DNA of 64,000 nt from Acidobacteriota bacterium (lineage in GTDB: Bacteria; Acidobacteriota; UBA6911; JACQSX01): NCBI GenBank assembly GCA_016211105.1, contig JACQSX010000033.1, positions 1 to 64,000 on the forward strand. The letters are read 5' to 3'. Within the stretch, counting starts at the first letter, position 1. Each line of letters opens with the position of its first letter. Shown piece by piece: positions 9,064 through 16,739 of this stretch. The translations under genes were made by a program, and so were the position numbers. The notes below the pieces were generated by a model. It ran no database searches. It worked only from the letters and a program-made list of their open reading frames with translations, and was not told the origin of the DNA.

Positions 9064-10410
9064 TCACGGTTTTTTCAGCAACTCCAGCACGACCGTGGTC
9101 AGGGTCTTGACGCCGGTCCTGATCGTGGGCGCCGAAAGTGGGATGAACTCACTCGAATGAAGTGAGGGCAATGCTATTTCCCGCTTCTTGCTCTGGTCCA
9201 AGCGTAACGGATCTACCGCTCCCAGCCAGATCAGTGAAATGGGAATCTGTCCCTGCAAGCTAAACCGCCCGAAATCCTCACTCCCCATCACCGGATCCCT
9301 GGCAACTACATTCTCAGGTCCAAGGGACTTCTTGAGGACACTTGCAAGCCGGCGCGTGAGCGCTGGATCGTTGTAAGTAGCCGAAAGAGATTCCATCTCG
9401 TTCACTCGAACCATGGGAGCCTGCTCCGGTGGGATGCCCGCAGCCGCGGCAAGCCCTTTCGCGATGCGTTCAATGGACGACAACAATCTTCTTTGTACGT
9501 CTTCTTTGTACGATCGCACGGTAATCTGCAGGTGTACTTCATTTGGAATCACGTTATGCTTACTGCCTCCGTGGATGGATCCTACGGTGACAACTGCGGG
9601 ATCCAACGGAGAGTTCTCACGGCTCACCAAGGTCTGAAGCGCAAGCACAAACTGAGAGGCCAGCACCACAGGATCCTTGGTGGTATGCGGATAGGCGCCG
9701 TGTCCCCCGATGCCTCGAATGATAATATCGATGGAATCTACATTGGCCAGGGCATACCCTTCACAGATTCCAACCTTTCCTGCTTCAAGTGAGGCATCGG
9801 CATGCAAGGCAACCGCATAGTCAGGTTTTGCAAAACGCAGGTAGAGGCCATCCTCCAACATCGCCTTTGCGCCCGCTCCACGCTCTTCTGCAGGCTGAGC
9901 GATGAGCATAAGCGTTCCCCGCCAATGATCCTTAATCTGGCTGAGTGCTTTGGCGGCGCCGAGGAAGGAAGTCATGTGGGCATCATGACCGCAGGCGTGC
10001 ATCACACCGACCTCCTGCCCAGCCTCGTCCTTTGTCTTCACATTGCTGGCAAAGGAAACCTCGGTTTTCTCCTCCACCGGCAGCGCATCCATATCGGTGC
10101 GCACCAGCACGGTGGGACCGGTTCCATTTTTCATCAGCGCTACCAGGCCATAGGAGTGCAATCCAGGCCTGGAATACCTGCCGACGTGTTCGGTAACCTC
10201 AAAACCCAGGACCCGTAACTGCTGGGCCAGATAGGCGGCAGTTTTTTCTTCGTAATAGGAGAGCTCCGGATTTGCGTGAAGGGTTCGGTAGACATCAAGC
10301 AACCTGTCAAGCTCGGGGTCACTCAGCGAACCGGGATCCTGGCAAAGAGAAAGAGAACCCATCAAGATCGCAAGACCTAGACAGCAGAAGAAACCAGAGT
10401 AATTCTCCAT
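9064..10410 (-). CDS. M20D amidohydrolase/carboxypeptidase, exported
   Basis: A 448-residue metal-dependent amidohydrolase of the M20D (IAA-amino acid hydrolase/hippuricase) type. It starts with a signal-like segment ([18 protein letters not shown]), then [14 protein letters not shown], the metal-binding [10 protein letters not shown] and [14 protein letters not shown] motifs, a dimerisation lid domain with [16 protein letters not shown] and the C-terminal GSEDFGRF block. All catalytic landmarks are intact. The frame is open to a TTG at 10431, but ATG 10410 sits right at the hydrophobic segment. It precedes the M28 gene by seven bases. Family members cleave N-acyl amino acids or dipeptides; the substrate here is not known. 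Confidence 0.88.
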   Translation of the reverse strand: MENYSGFFCCLGLAILMGSLSLCQDPGSLSDPELDRLLDVYRTLHANPELSYYEEKTAAYLAQQLRVLGFEVTEHVGRYSRPGLHSYGLVALMKNGTGPTVLVRTDMDALPVEEKTEVSFASNVKTKDEAGQEVGVMHACGHDAHMTSFLGAAKALSQIKDHWRGTLMLIAQPAEERGAGAKAMLEDGLYLRFAKPDYAVALHADASLEAGKVGICEGYALANVDSIDIIIRGIGGHGAYPHTTKDPVVLASQFVLALQTLVSRENSPLDPAVVTVGSIHGGSKHNVIPNEVHLQITVRSYKEDVQRRLLSSIERIAKGLAAAAGIPPEQAPMVRVNEMESLSATYNDPALTRRLASVLKKSLGPENVVARDPVMGSEDFGRFSLQGQIPISLIWLGAVDPLRLDQSKKREIALPSLHSSEFIPLSAPTIRTGVKTLTTVVLELLKKP

Positions 10411-10825
10411 ACTTCTAAAGGTACTCAACAAACTGCCGGGAGTTCGACAATTTTCATAGGGACTAACTCCACCCTTCCTTGGAGCTTCACCACTGCGCGC
10501 GGCGCCAACACATGTCAGCGTTCATTATATCGAGGAGGGACGGAACGCGCACCGAAAAGACCCAAGTTAGATTTGGAAAATTGTCGTTGGCCCGAACCTC
10601 GGAGCGGATGATTTCTACTGGCGATTTCTCGACTCAGCACGGCTTCAACGAGACAGAGCGGTCACGAAGGCGCAATCCTGCGATTCGCGTGCTGGCATTC
10701 CGTCGCACTCGCACGCCTGGTGGGTCTGATTATTCTCCTCCAGGCATACGCCTTTCCTTGGATGGTTCCAGGCCATCAGCCGGACTGCATCTAACCCGCC
10801 CGACTTGCCCCTGCCAGAAATATTT
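10411..10825. other. Intergenic, no gene seen
   Basis: A 415-base gap between the S46 and M20 peptidase genes, both on the minus strand. I find no protein-like frame, no stable stem-loop followed by a uridine run and no RNA gene. It presumably holds the promoter of the M20-M28 pair. Confidence 0.4.
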
Positions 10826-12916
10826 CTACTTTTGCAGTTCTTGGACCAGTTCCCGCGCATTGTAAATGTTTTGCAGAGCCTCAACGATTCCTCGCGAATC
10901 CACGGCAATCGCGCGCCCCTGGCGGTCATCGTACAGAAAATTCCAGACCAGCGACTGGATGTTGCCATCGAAAATGAGACCTACAATTTCTCTACTTCGG
11001 TTCACCACGGGACTGCCTGAATTTCCTCCGATGATATCGGCCGTTGAAACGAAATTGAGAGGGGTTGCCAGGGAAAGTTTGGATTTTCTCTCCAGCCATC
11101 GCTGAGGCAACTGATAGGGTGACTTATTGGCGTGCAGCGAAGCCCGATCGTACAGTCCCGCAAAGTTTGTAAAGGGCGCGATGTTCTTACCATTTTCTGT
11201 ATACCTTCTGACGGGTCCAAGACTCAGCCTCAAAGTGAACGTGGCGTCGGGATAAACCGATGTTCCTTTCAGTTCGAAATTTGCCTTAGCGATCAGGGCA
11301 TAATTGACGCGTTCCACTCCTTGTACCCGATCTTCGTAACGCTTGCGCAGGGCACGACCGTCCTCATCAATCTTAACAGCCAGTTGGATCATCGGATCCG
11401 TTGATTCGAGGATCGCTCGCTCGCCTCCCGCCGCCACTGCCCTGCGGACAGCGACCTCCATCAGCCGAGTCCCGGAAACGACTTCGGAGGCCAACTGCTG
11501 TGGAGTTTTTCCATCGAGAACCTTTACAACCAGCGGATGGCTTTCCCCTAATTGGTTACGCAAAAATTCCAACGAGTCGATCAGCTTTATTTTCTCAAAC
11601 GAGTCGTAAATCGGAGCGGGAGAGTAAAGATTCAGTTCCAGCGAAGGAAGGTTCGATTCACGATATTCCCGCAAGCGGTCTGTGTTCGGCCTCTGTTTTT
11701 CTGCCGCCAGTCTCACCAGGGTGCGCGCGATCGCAAACAGACGCGAGTTGAACGCAAGGCCTGACTCAAAGAAAGCGCGCTCGCGATAGAATGCAGCGAC
11801 CTCAGCCTGAGCCGCTGCAATCCCGTCCCAAGCCTTCCCGTAGGCGGCCTGCTTTTTGGGTTCCGCTGCGACTGCGGCTCGCAGTTCTCTCTCTGCGTCC
11901 GCCCTCTTGCCCATCACTTCCGGATCTCGCAGGCCCGCTACTTCGCCGGAAAGAGCCTTGATGCTGTTTTCTACGCTGAATAATTCCTCTTTCGCAATAC
12001 GCGCATTCTCTTCGCCTTCCTCGCTGAAACGCTGCAGCGTCGCCCGCGTGCGATCCAGACTTGCCAGAATGAAAGGATATCCTTTATCGCGGAGATACTC
12101 CAACCGCGCCAGTGTATTCATGCGATTGGTAGTGCCCGGGTGGCCTGATACAAAAACCAGCTCACCTTCAGCCGTGCCCCGTTTGCTCCAGCGCAAATAA
12201 TGGGAAATCGTTGCCGGCTTGCCGTCCTCATACACGCGGAAAAACGCGACGTCCAAATCGTAGCGGGGATAGGTAAAATTATCCGGATCCCCCCCGAAGA
12301 ATGCGACATCAGACTCGGGAGCAAAGACCAAGCGCACATCGGTGTATCTTTTATATTTATAAAGATTGAAAACGCCCCCCTGGTAGAGAGTAATAACGTC
12401 GCAGCGTAAGCCGGTCGCGCCCGTACAATTTTTCTCCAGCGTAGACATCCCCGCCCGCTGCGCGGCAAAGATTTGAGCCGCGTCCATATCCGGCTTTACC
12501 CCTTGGTTGACCTGGGTGGTTACATCCTCAATCTCAGTCAAAACATTTAATTCCAGGTCGGGGCATCTTCCCTCTTGCTGCCTGGCGGCGGCATAAAAAC
12601 CGTTGCGATAATAATCCTTGCCGCTAGAACTGAGTTTCTGCAAACAATCGGCAGCGATGTGATGATTGGTCATTGTCAGACCATCCGCAGATACGAAGGA
12701 TCCCGAGCCCCCACTATTGAAACGCACCGACGCCAGGCGGAGATGTCCCAGCCATGCGTCGGTCGGCTCAAAGCCATAGCGCTCCTTCAGCGACCGTTTC
12801 GGAACATTGTTGAATGTCCACATTCCCTCATCGGCAACGACAAGAGGGGAGGCTAAGACCAGCAAAAGCAGCATCCTACCCGTTGTCGAAAGCAGCGTTA
12901 GCTCCATTCTTTTCAT
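10826..12916 (-). CDS. S46 dipeptidyl-peptidase, DPP7-like
   Basis: A 696-residue exported serine peptidase of family S46, which removes dipeptides from the N-terminus of peptides in the periplasm. After a signal peptide (MLLLLVLASPLVVA) the mature protein begins DEGMWTFNNVP, the family hallmark. The catalytic triad is visible: His in TNHHIA near residue 85, Asp in YDLDVAFFRVYE near 225 and Ser in GGNSGSPVVN near 640. The residue after the serine that separates DPP11 (Arg, acidic P1) from DPP7 (Gly, hydrophobic P1) reads IFDGN, so DPP7-like specificity is expected. Of three in-frame ATGs (12931, 12916, 12907) I chose 12916, which has GGAG nine bases upstream. It diverges from the citramalate synthase gene with only 58 bases between the chosen starts. 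Confidence 0.92.
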   Translation of the reverse strand: MKRMELTLLSTTGRMLLLLVLASPLVVADEGMWTFNNVPKRSLKERYGFEPTDAWLGHLRLASVRFNSGGSGSFVSADGLTMTNHHIAADCLQKLSSSGKDYYRNGFYAAARQQEGRCPDLELNVLTEIEDVTTQVNQGVKPDMDAAQIFAAQRAGMSTLEKNCTGATGLRCDVITLYQGGVFNLYKYKRYTDVRLVFAPESDVAFFGGDPDNFTYPRYDLDVAFFRVYEDGKPATISHYLRWSKRGTAEGELVFVSGHPGTTNRMNTLARLEYLRDKGYPFILASLDRTRATLQRFSEEGEENARIAKEELFSVENSIKALSGEVAGLRDPEVMGKRADAERELRAAVAAEPKKQAAYGKAWDGIAAAQAEVAAFYRERAFFESGLAFNSRLFAIARTLVRLAAEKQRPNTDRLREYRESNLPSLELNLYSPAPIYDSFEKIKLIDSLEFLRNQLGESHPLVVKVLDGKTPQQLASEVVSGTRLMEVAVRRAVAAGGERAILESTDPMIQLAVKIDEDGRALRKRYEDRVQGVERVNYALIAKANFELKGTSVYPDATFTLRLSLGPVRRYTENGKNIAPFTNFAGLYDRASLHANKSPYQLPQRWLERKSKLSLATPLNFVSTADIIGGNSGSPVVNRSREIVGLIFDGNIQSLVWNFLYDDRQGRAIAVDSRGIVEALQNIYNARELVQELQK

Positions 12917-12974
12917 CAGATTTTTCTCCATGACTTAAAAACAGTAAGAACATACAATAGAATATTCTCGCACC

Positions 12975-14576
12975 ATGAAGATTTTTATTTACGACACGAC
13001 GCTACGAGACGGATCCCAAAGCGAGCACATCTCCTTTTCGGTAGAAGATAAGCTTCACGTGGCTGGGCGACTGGATGAGGCAGGGTTTCACTACATTGAA
13101 GGGGGCTGGCCCGGCTCCAATCCCAAGGACCTGCTATTCTTTCAGCGCGCCCGGCGCCAGCAATGGAAACGTGCGCGGATTGCGGCATTCGGCAGTACCC
13201 GCCATGCGAAAAACAAGGTCCAGAAGGATCCGAACGTGCAAGCGCTTCTGGACGCCCATACCCCCACCGTAACGATTTTTGGAAAGACCTGGGACCTGCA
13301 TGTACGCAAGGCGCTCGGCATCTCTCTAGAGGAAAACCTACAATTGATCTCCGAAACCGTCGCCTACTTGAAAGATTCGGGAAAAGAGGTCATCTACGAT
13401 GCGGAACATTTCTTCGACGGGTGGAAAGCGCGTCCGGATTACGCGCTGAAAACCTTGCGGGCCGCCGAGGTCGCCGGCGCCGATTTTGTCGTTCTGTGCG
13501 ACACCAACGGAGGTTCTCTGCCCGATGAAATCAAAGCTGGAGTGCTGGTGGCTCGCCAAGCGGTGACCTGCAACCTCGGCATTCACACTCATAACGACTC
13601 CGATACGGCGACGGCAAATTCGATTGTCGCCGTCGAGTCCGGCTGTCGCATGATCCAGGGCACCGTCAACGGACTGGGAGAACGCTGCGGCAACGCCAAT
13701 CTTTGCTCAGTGATCCCCATCCTTGAGCTGAAGCTCAATCGCCACTGCATTGGAAAAGAAAAAGTCCGCGAATTGACAACGTTGTCACGCTATGTCGCCG
13801 AAGTGGGTAACATCTACGTGCCGAGCAATCTCCCTTTTGTCGGAACCAGCGCCTTCGCTCACAAGGGCGGCATTCATGTTAGCGCTGTTTTAAAACACAC
13901 ATCTACCTATGAGCACCTACAGCCAGAGTCGGTGGGAAACCGGCGACGCGTTCTTATTTCCGACATGTCGGGCAAAAGCAACGTCGTCTACAAGGCAAAA
14001 GAATTGAGCTGGGAAACCAAGCTTGCGCCCGAGCAATTGAATGCGGTGATCCAGGAACTGAAGCAAAAGGAGTATGAAGGATTTCAGTACGAAGGAGCTG
14101 AAGCATCCTTCCAACTCCTGGTCGAGGATCTAGTCGGCAAGGCCCCGAAATTTTTTACTCTGGAAGGTTGGCAGGTTCTCATCGACAAGAATCGGAATGG
14201 CAAGCTCAGGTCGCAGGCTTCGATAAAGCTCAAGGTGGGCAATGAGGTCGAGCACGTGATCGCCGAAGGGAACGGCCCGGTTAATGCGCTCAACCGCGCG
14301 CTGAAGAAGTCTTTATCGCCATTCTTTCCTTCCATCGAAAGAATTCATCTGAATGATTATAAGGTGCGCGTTATCGACACCCATCGTGGAACCGCGGCCA
14401 AAGTTCGGGTGCTTATCGAGTCCACCGATGGACAGAGTCGTTGGAACACGATCGGCGTTTCAGAGAACGTGCTGGAGGCGAGCTGGCAGGCACTGGTGGA
14501 CGGCATCCGGTTCTATCTAGGACAACAACAGGATCGTAGCTCTCCCCGTTTGCGGCCCGCCCAAGACCGCAAGTAA
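12975..14576 (+). CDS. cimA: (R)-citramalate synthase
   Basis: A 533-residue enzyme that condenses pyruvate with acetyl-CoA to citramalate, the threonine-independent route to 2-oxobutyrate and isoleucine. The TIM barrel starts YDTTLRDGSQSEHISFS (residues 6-22), has the metal-binding HTHND motif near residue 209 and the GTVNGLGERCGNANL loop near 227. The C-terminal LeuA-like dimerisation/regulatory domain covers about 385-515. The FGSTRHAKNKV and FGKTWDLHV segments are typical of CimA rather than isopropylmalate synthase. The genome also encodes the full threonine pathway at 25.6-30.6 kb, so both routes to isoleucine may exist. No strong ribosome-binding site precedes ATG 12975. Confidence 0.92.
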   Translation: MKIFIYDTTLRDGSQSEHISFSVEDKLHVAGRLDEAGFHYIEGGWPGSNPKDLLFFQRARRQQWKRARIAAFGSTRHAKNKVQKDPNVQALLDAHTPTVTIFGKTWDLHVRKALGISLEENLQLISETVAYLKDSGKEVIYDAEHFFDGWKARPDYALKTLRAAEVAGADFVVLCDTNGGSLPDEIKAGVLVARQAVTCNLGIHTHNDSDTATANSIVAVESGCRMIQGTVNGLGERCGNANLCSVIPILELKLNRHCIGKEKVRELTTLSRYVAEVGNIYVPSNLPFVGTSAFAHKGGIHVSAVLKHTSTYEHLQPESVGNRRRVLISDMSGKSNVVYKAKELSWETKLAPEQLNAVIQELKQKEYEGFQYEGAEASFQLLVEDLVGKAPKFFTLEGWQVLIDKNRNGKLRSQASIKLKVGNEVEHVIAEGNGPVNALNRALKKSLSPFFPSIERIHLNDYKVRVIDTHRGTAAKVRVLIESTDGQSRWNTIGVSENVLEASWQALVDGIRFYLGQQQDRSSPRLRPAQDRK

Positions 14577-14706
14577 GGCATCGACTGCCGGAAAATGTGG
14601 CTGTCGTCTAGCTGAATGGCAAAATTACGAGCCGCAGAGGTATCGTCTGTAACCTGCCAGCCGGGGAAGCAGTCATATTTTCATCTGCAAGGCTTGACCT
14701 AGAAGC

Positions 14707-14749
14707 TACAATTTTGTATGATTTTGGAAGTTAAGACGACAACTTTGTA
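14707..14749. promoter_or_regulatory. Tandem operator pair upstream of the sigma-54 activator
   Basis: TACAA-TT-TTGTA at 14707-14718 is a perfect inverted repeat. GACAA-CT-TTGTA at 14738-14749 is the same palindrome with one arm base changed. Their centres are 31 bp apart, close to three helical turns, so two dimers could bind one face of the DNA. They lie 60-95 bases before the regulator start. The same element recurs downstream at 16351-16393, which suggests the regulator binds both places. Confidence 0.6.
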
Positions 14750-14805
14750 TGCCGATCGGCTCTCGTCGCCAGAAGAACGGCCGGGGCAGATCTTGTATTT
14801 CACCG

Positions 14806-16341
14806 ATGGATGCTCAAACCAAAGAGATAAGGAAGCTAACGACGCTCATCGAGATAAGCCAGACACTTTCTGGCACGCCCCGTCTCAAGGCCGCGCTTCA
14901 GCGAGTACTGGAGATCTTAGCACGCCACCATGGAGTGATCCGCAGCGCCGTAATGCTGCTGTCCGACCAGACAGGAGACCTTTATATTGAGGCGTGTAGC
15001 GGTCTGACTGCCGATGGGCAGCGCGCTCGTTATCGGGTCGGCGAAGGAATCACCGGCCGCGTGGTGGAGAGCGGCAAGCCGGTCGTCATTCCTCAAGTAA
15101 GCCGAGAGCCCATGTTCCTGAATCGCGCCGGGCAGCGAAAAGACCTGCACAAGCGGGAACTCACGTTCATTTGCATGCCCATCGTTATCAATCGCAAGCC
15201 GGTAGGCGCCCTGGGGGTCGATTTAAATTTTCGCAGGGACCTTGACTATGAGCATGCGCTCAAGTTTTTGGGTGTGGTGGCCTCCATGATCGCGCAGGCG
15301 ATCAAGGTCAATCGCCTCGTGGACGCCGAAAAGCAGAGCCTGCTGGATGAAAATATCCATCTGAGGGAAGAACTCAGAGAACGCTACGACTTTTCTAACA
15401 TCATCGGAAACAGCGGCCCGATGCGGCAGGTTTACGAACAGGTAGCCCAGGTGGCCGGAACCAATACGACCATCTTGATTCGGGGAGAATCAGGAACTGG
15501 CAAAGAACTGATCGCCCACGCGATACACTATAACTCACCCCGGGCCAAGAAGGCCCTCATCAAAGTAAGCTGTGCGGCATTACCCGACTCCCTAATCGAA
15601 TCGGAACTGTTTGGCTACGAAAAAGGGGCCTTCACCGGCGCACAGGATCGAAAAAAGGGGCGCTTTGAGATGGCTGGAGGAGGAACTCTCTTCCTTGACG
15701 AGGTCGGCGATTTGAATGTCTCCACCCAGGTTAAGCTGCTACGGGTGTTGCAGGAGCGGGAATTTGAGCGTTTGGGAGGAACCGAAACAATTAAGGTAAA
15801 CGTCCGATTGATTGCAGCCACCAACCAGGATTTGGAGAAGGCAATCGCTGGGGGCGCCTTCAGGGAAGATCTTTACTACCGACTCAACGTCTTCACGATT
15901 TTTGTTCCTCCTCTCAGAGAGCGGAAGCCTGACGTGATGCTCCTCGCCGATCATTTCCTTGAGAAATACTCCATCGAGCACGGCAAGCGCATCAAGAGAA
16001 TCTCAACCCCAGCAATCGATATGCTCATGAGCTACCACTGGCCCGGGAATGTGCGCGAGTTAGAGAATACCATAGAACGGGCGGTACTGGTTTGCGACGG
16101 TAATGTTGTCCATGGCCACCACCTTTCGCCAACTCTTCAAACCGCTGAAGCCTCTGGCACCGTGATGAGCATTTCTCTTACGGAAGCAGTGGAGGCCTAC
16201 GAGAAAGATCTGATTCTGGATGCCCTTAAGACCACGCGCGGTAATCGGGCAAAGGGAGCAAAGCTTCTAAACACAACCGAGCGTATTATCAACTACAAAG
16301 TCAAGAAGTACGGCGTCGATTGCGACCGGTTCCGGAGTTGA
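14806..16341 (+). CDS. NifA-like sigma-54-dependent activator (GAF-AAA+-Fis)
   Basis: A 511-residue enhancer-binding protein. Residues about 25-170 form a GAF sensor domain; there is no receiver domain with a phosphorylatable Asp. Residues about 195-430 are the AAA+ ATPase with Walker A GESGTGKE, the sigma-54-contacting GAFTGA loop, Walker B LFLDEVGD and the YRLNVF/PLRERKPD blocks. The last 45 residues are a Fis-type helix-turn-helix (RGNRAKGAKLLNTTERIINYKVKKYG). It is placed directly before glnD-glnB-glnA-glnE, so a nitrogen-control role is likely; in NifA proteins the GAF domain can respond to P-II, which is encoded two genes downstream. ATG 14806 is chosen because the frame from ATG 14749 would overlap the operator pair and add a basic, non-domain stretch. 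Confidence 0.9.
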   Translation: MDAQTKEIRKLTTLIEISQTLSGTPRLKAALQRVLEILARHHGVIRSAVMLLSDQTGDLYIEACSGLTADGQRARYRVGEGITGRVVESGKPVVIPQVSREPMFLNRAGQRKDLHKRELTFICMPIVINRKPVGALGVDLNFRRDLDYEHALKFLGVVASMIAQAIKVNRLVDAEKQSLLDENIHLREELRERYDFSNIIGNSGPMRQVYEQVAQVAGTNTTILIRGESGTGKELIAHAIHYNSPRAKKALIKVSCAALPDSLIESELFGYEKGAFTGAQDRKKGRFEMAGGGTLFLDEVGDLNVSTQVKLLRVLQEREFERLGGTETIKVNVRLIAATNQDLEKAIAGGAFREDLYYRLNVFTIFVPPLRERKPDVMLLADHFLEKYSIEHGKRIKRISTPAIDMLMSYHWPGNVRELENTIERAVLVCDGNVVHGHHLSPTLQTAEASGTVMSISLTEAVEAYEKDLILDALKTTRGNRAKGAKLLNTTERIINYKVKKYGVDCDRFRS

Positions 16342-16350
16342 GATGTCGAT

Positions 16351-16393
16351 CTACAATTTTGTAGCTTATTGCAAAAAATCTCACAGTTTTGTT
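16351..16393. promoter_or_regulatory. Tandem operator pair (putative enhancer) before glnD
   Basis: CTACAA-TT-TTGTAG at 16351-16364 is a perfect 14-base inverted repeat; CACAGTTTTGTT at 16382-16393 is a degenerate copy whose centre is 30 bp away. This repeats the spacing of the pair at 14707-14749. The pair sits about 137 and 167 bp before the start site predicted from the sigma-54 promoter at 16498-16514, the usual distance for an upstream activating sequence. Confidence 0.6.
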
Positions 16394-16497
16394 CCTTTGC
16401 GTTACTGCCAATCTCCCCACCCAGAAGTCGCAGTCGTTAAATATTGTAAATTCAATTAGATAGCTTTAGGAAAGAAAACGGTTTCAGCATTGCGAAA

Positions 16498-16514
16498 TTG
16501 GTGGCTGTATTGCT
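16498..16514 (+). promoter_or_regulatory. Sigma-54-type promoter of the glnD operon
   Basis: TTGGTGGCTGTATTGCT has the invariant GG and GC exactly ten bases apart and matches TTGG-N8-TTGCT; the CAC after GG is not conserved. Transcription would begin near 16525, leaving a leader of about 215 bases before the chosen glnD start. The upstream operator pair and the adjacent enhancer-binding protein gene support the call. Confidence 0.5.
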
Positions 16515-16739
16515 TTGCGTCAAATGCGCCCGCGTGGTTTGCCTCCGGGCCGGGTAGCGAGACGCCGGGAGCCGGTAACACCTTTGGGGGACCGGCAACG
16601 AAGAAAGCCCATGGACGGCCGCCGAGCCAAGACGGAAAAGAAGGCGAAACGAACTGTTCCGAGCCGACACCAATCTGATGGTACCGGCCCGCCCGCTGAG
16701 ATAAACTTGAAGCTGTGTTTCTCATATCGCCGCAAACGA

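Noticed and set aside
9802-10218. Plus-strand frame opposite the M20 gene
   Set aside because: Antisense shadow of a gene with intact catalytic motifs.
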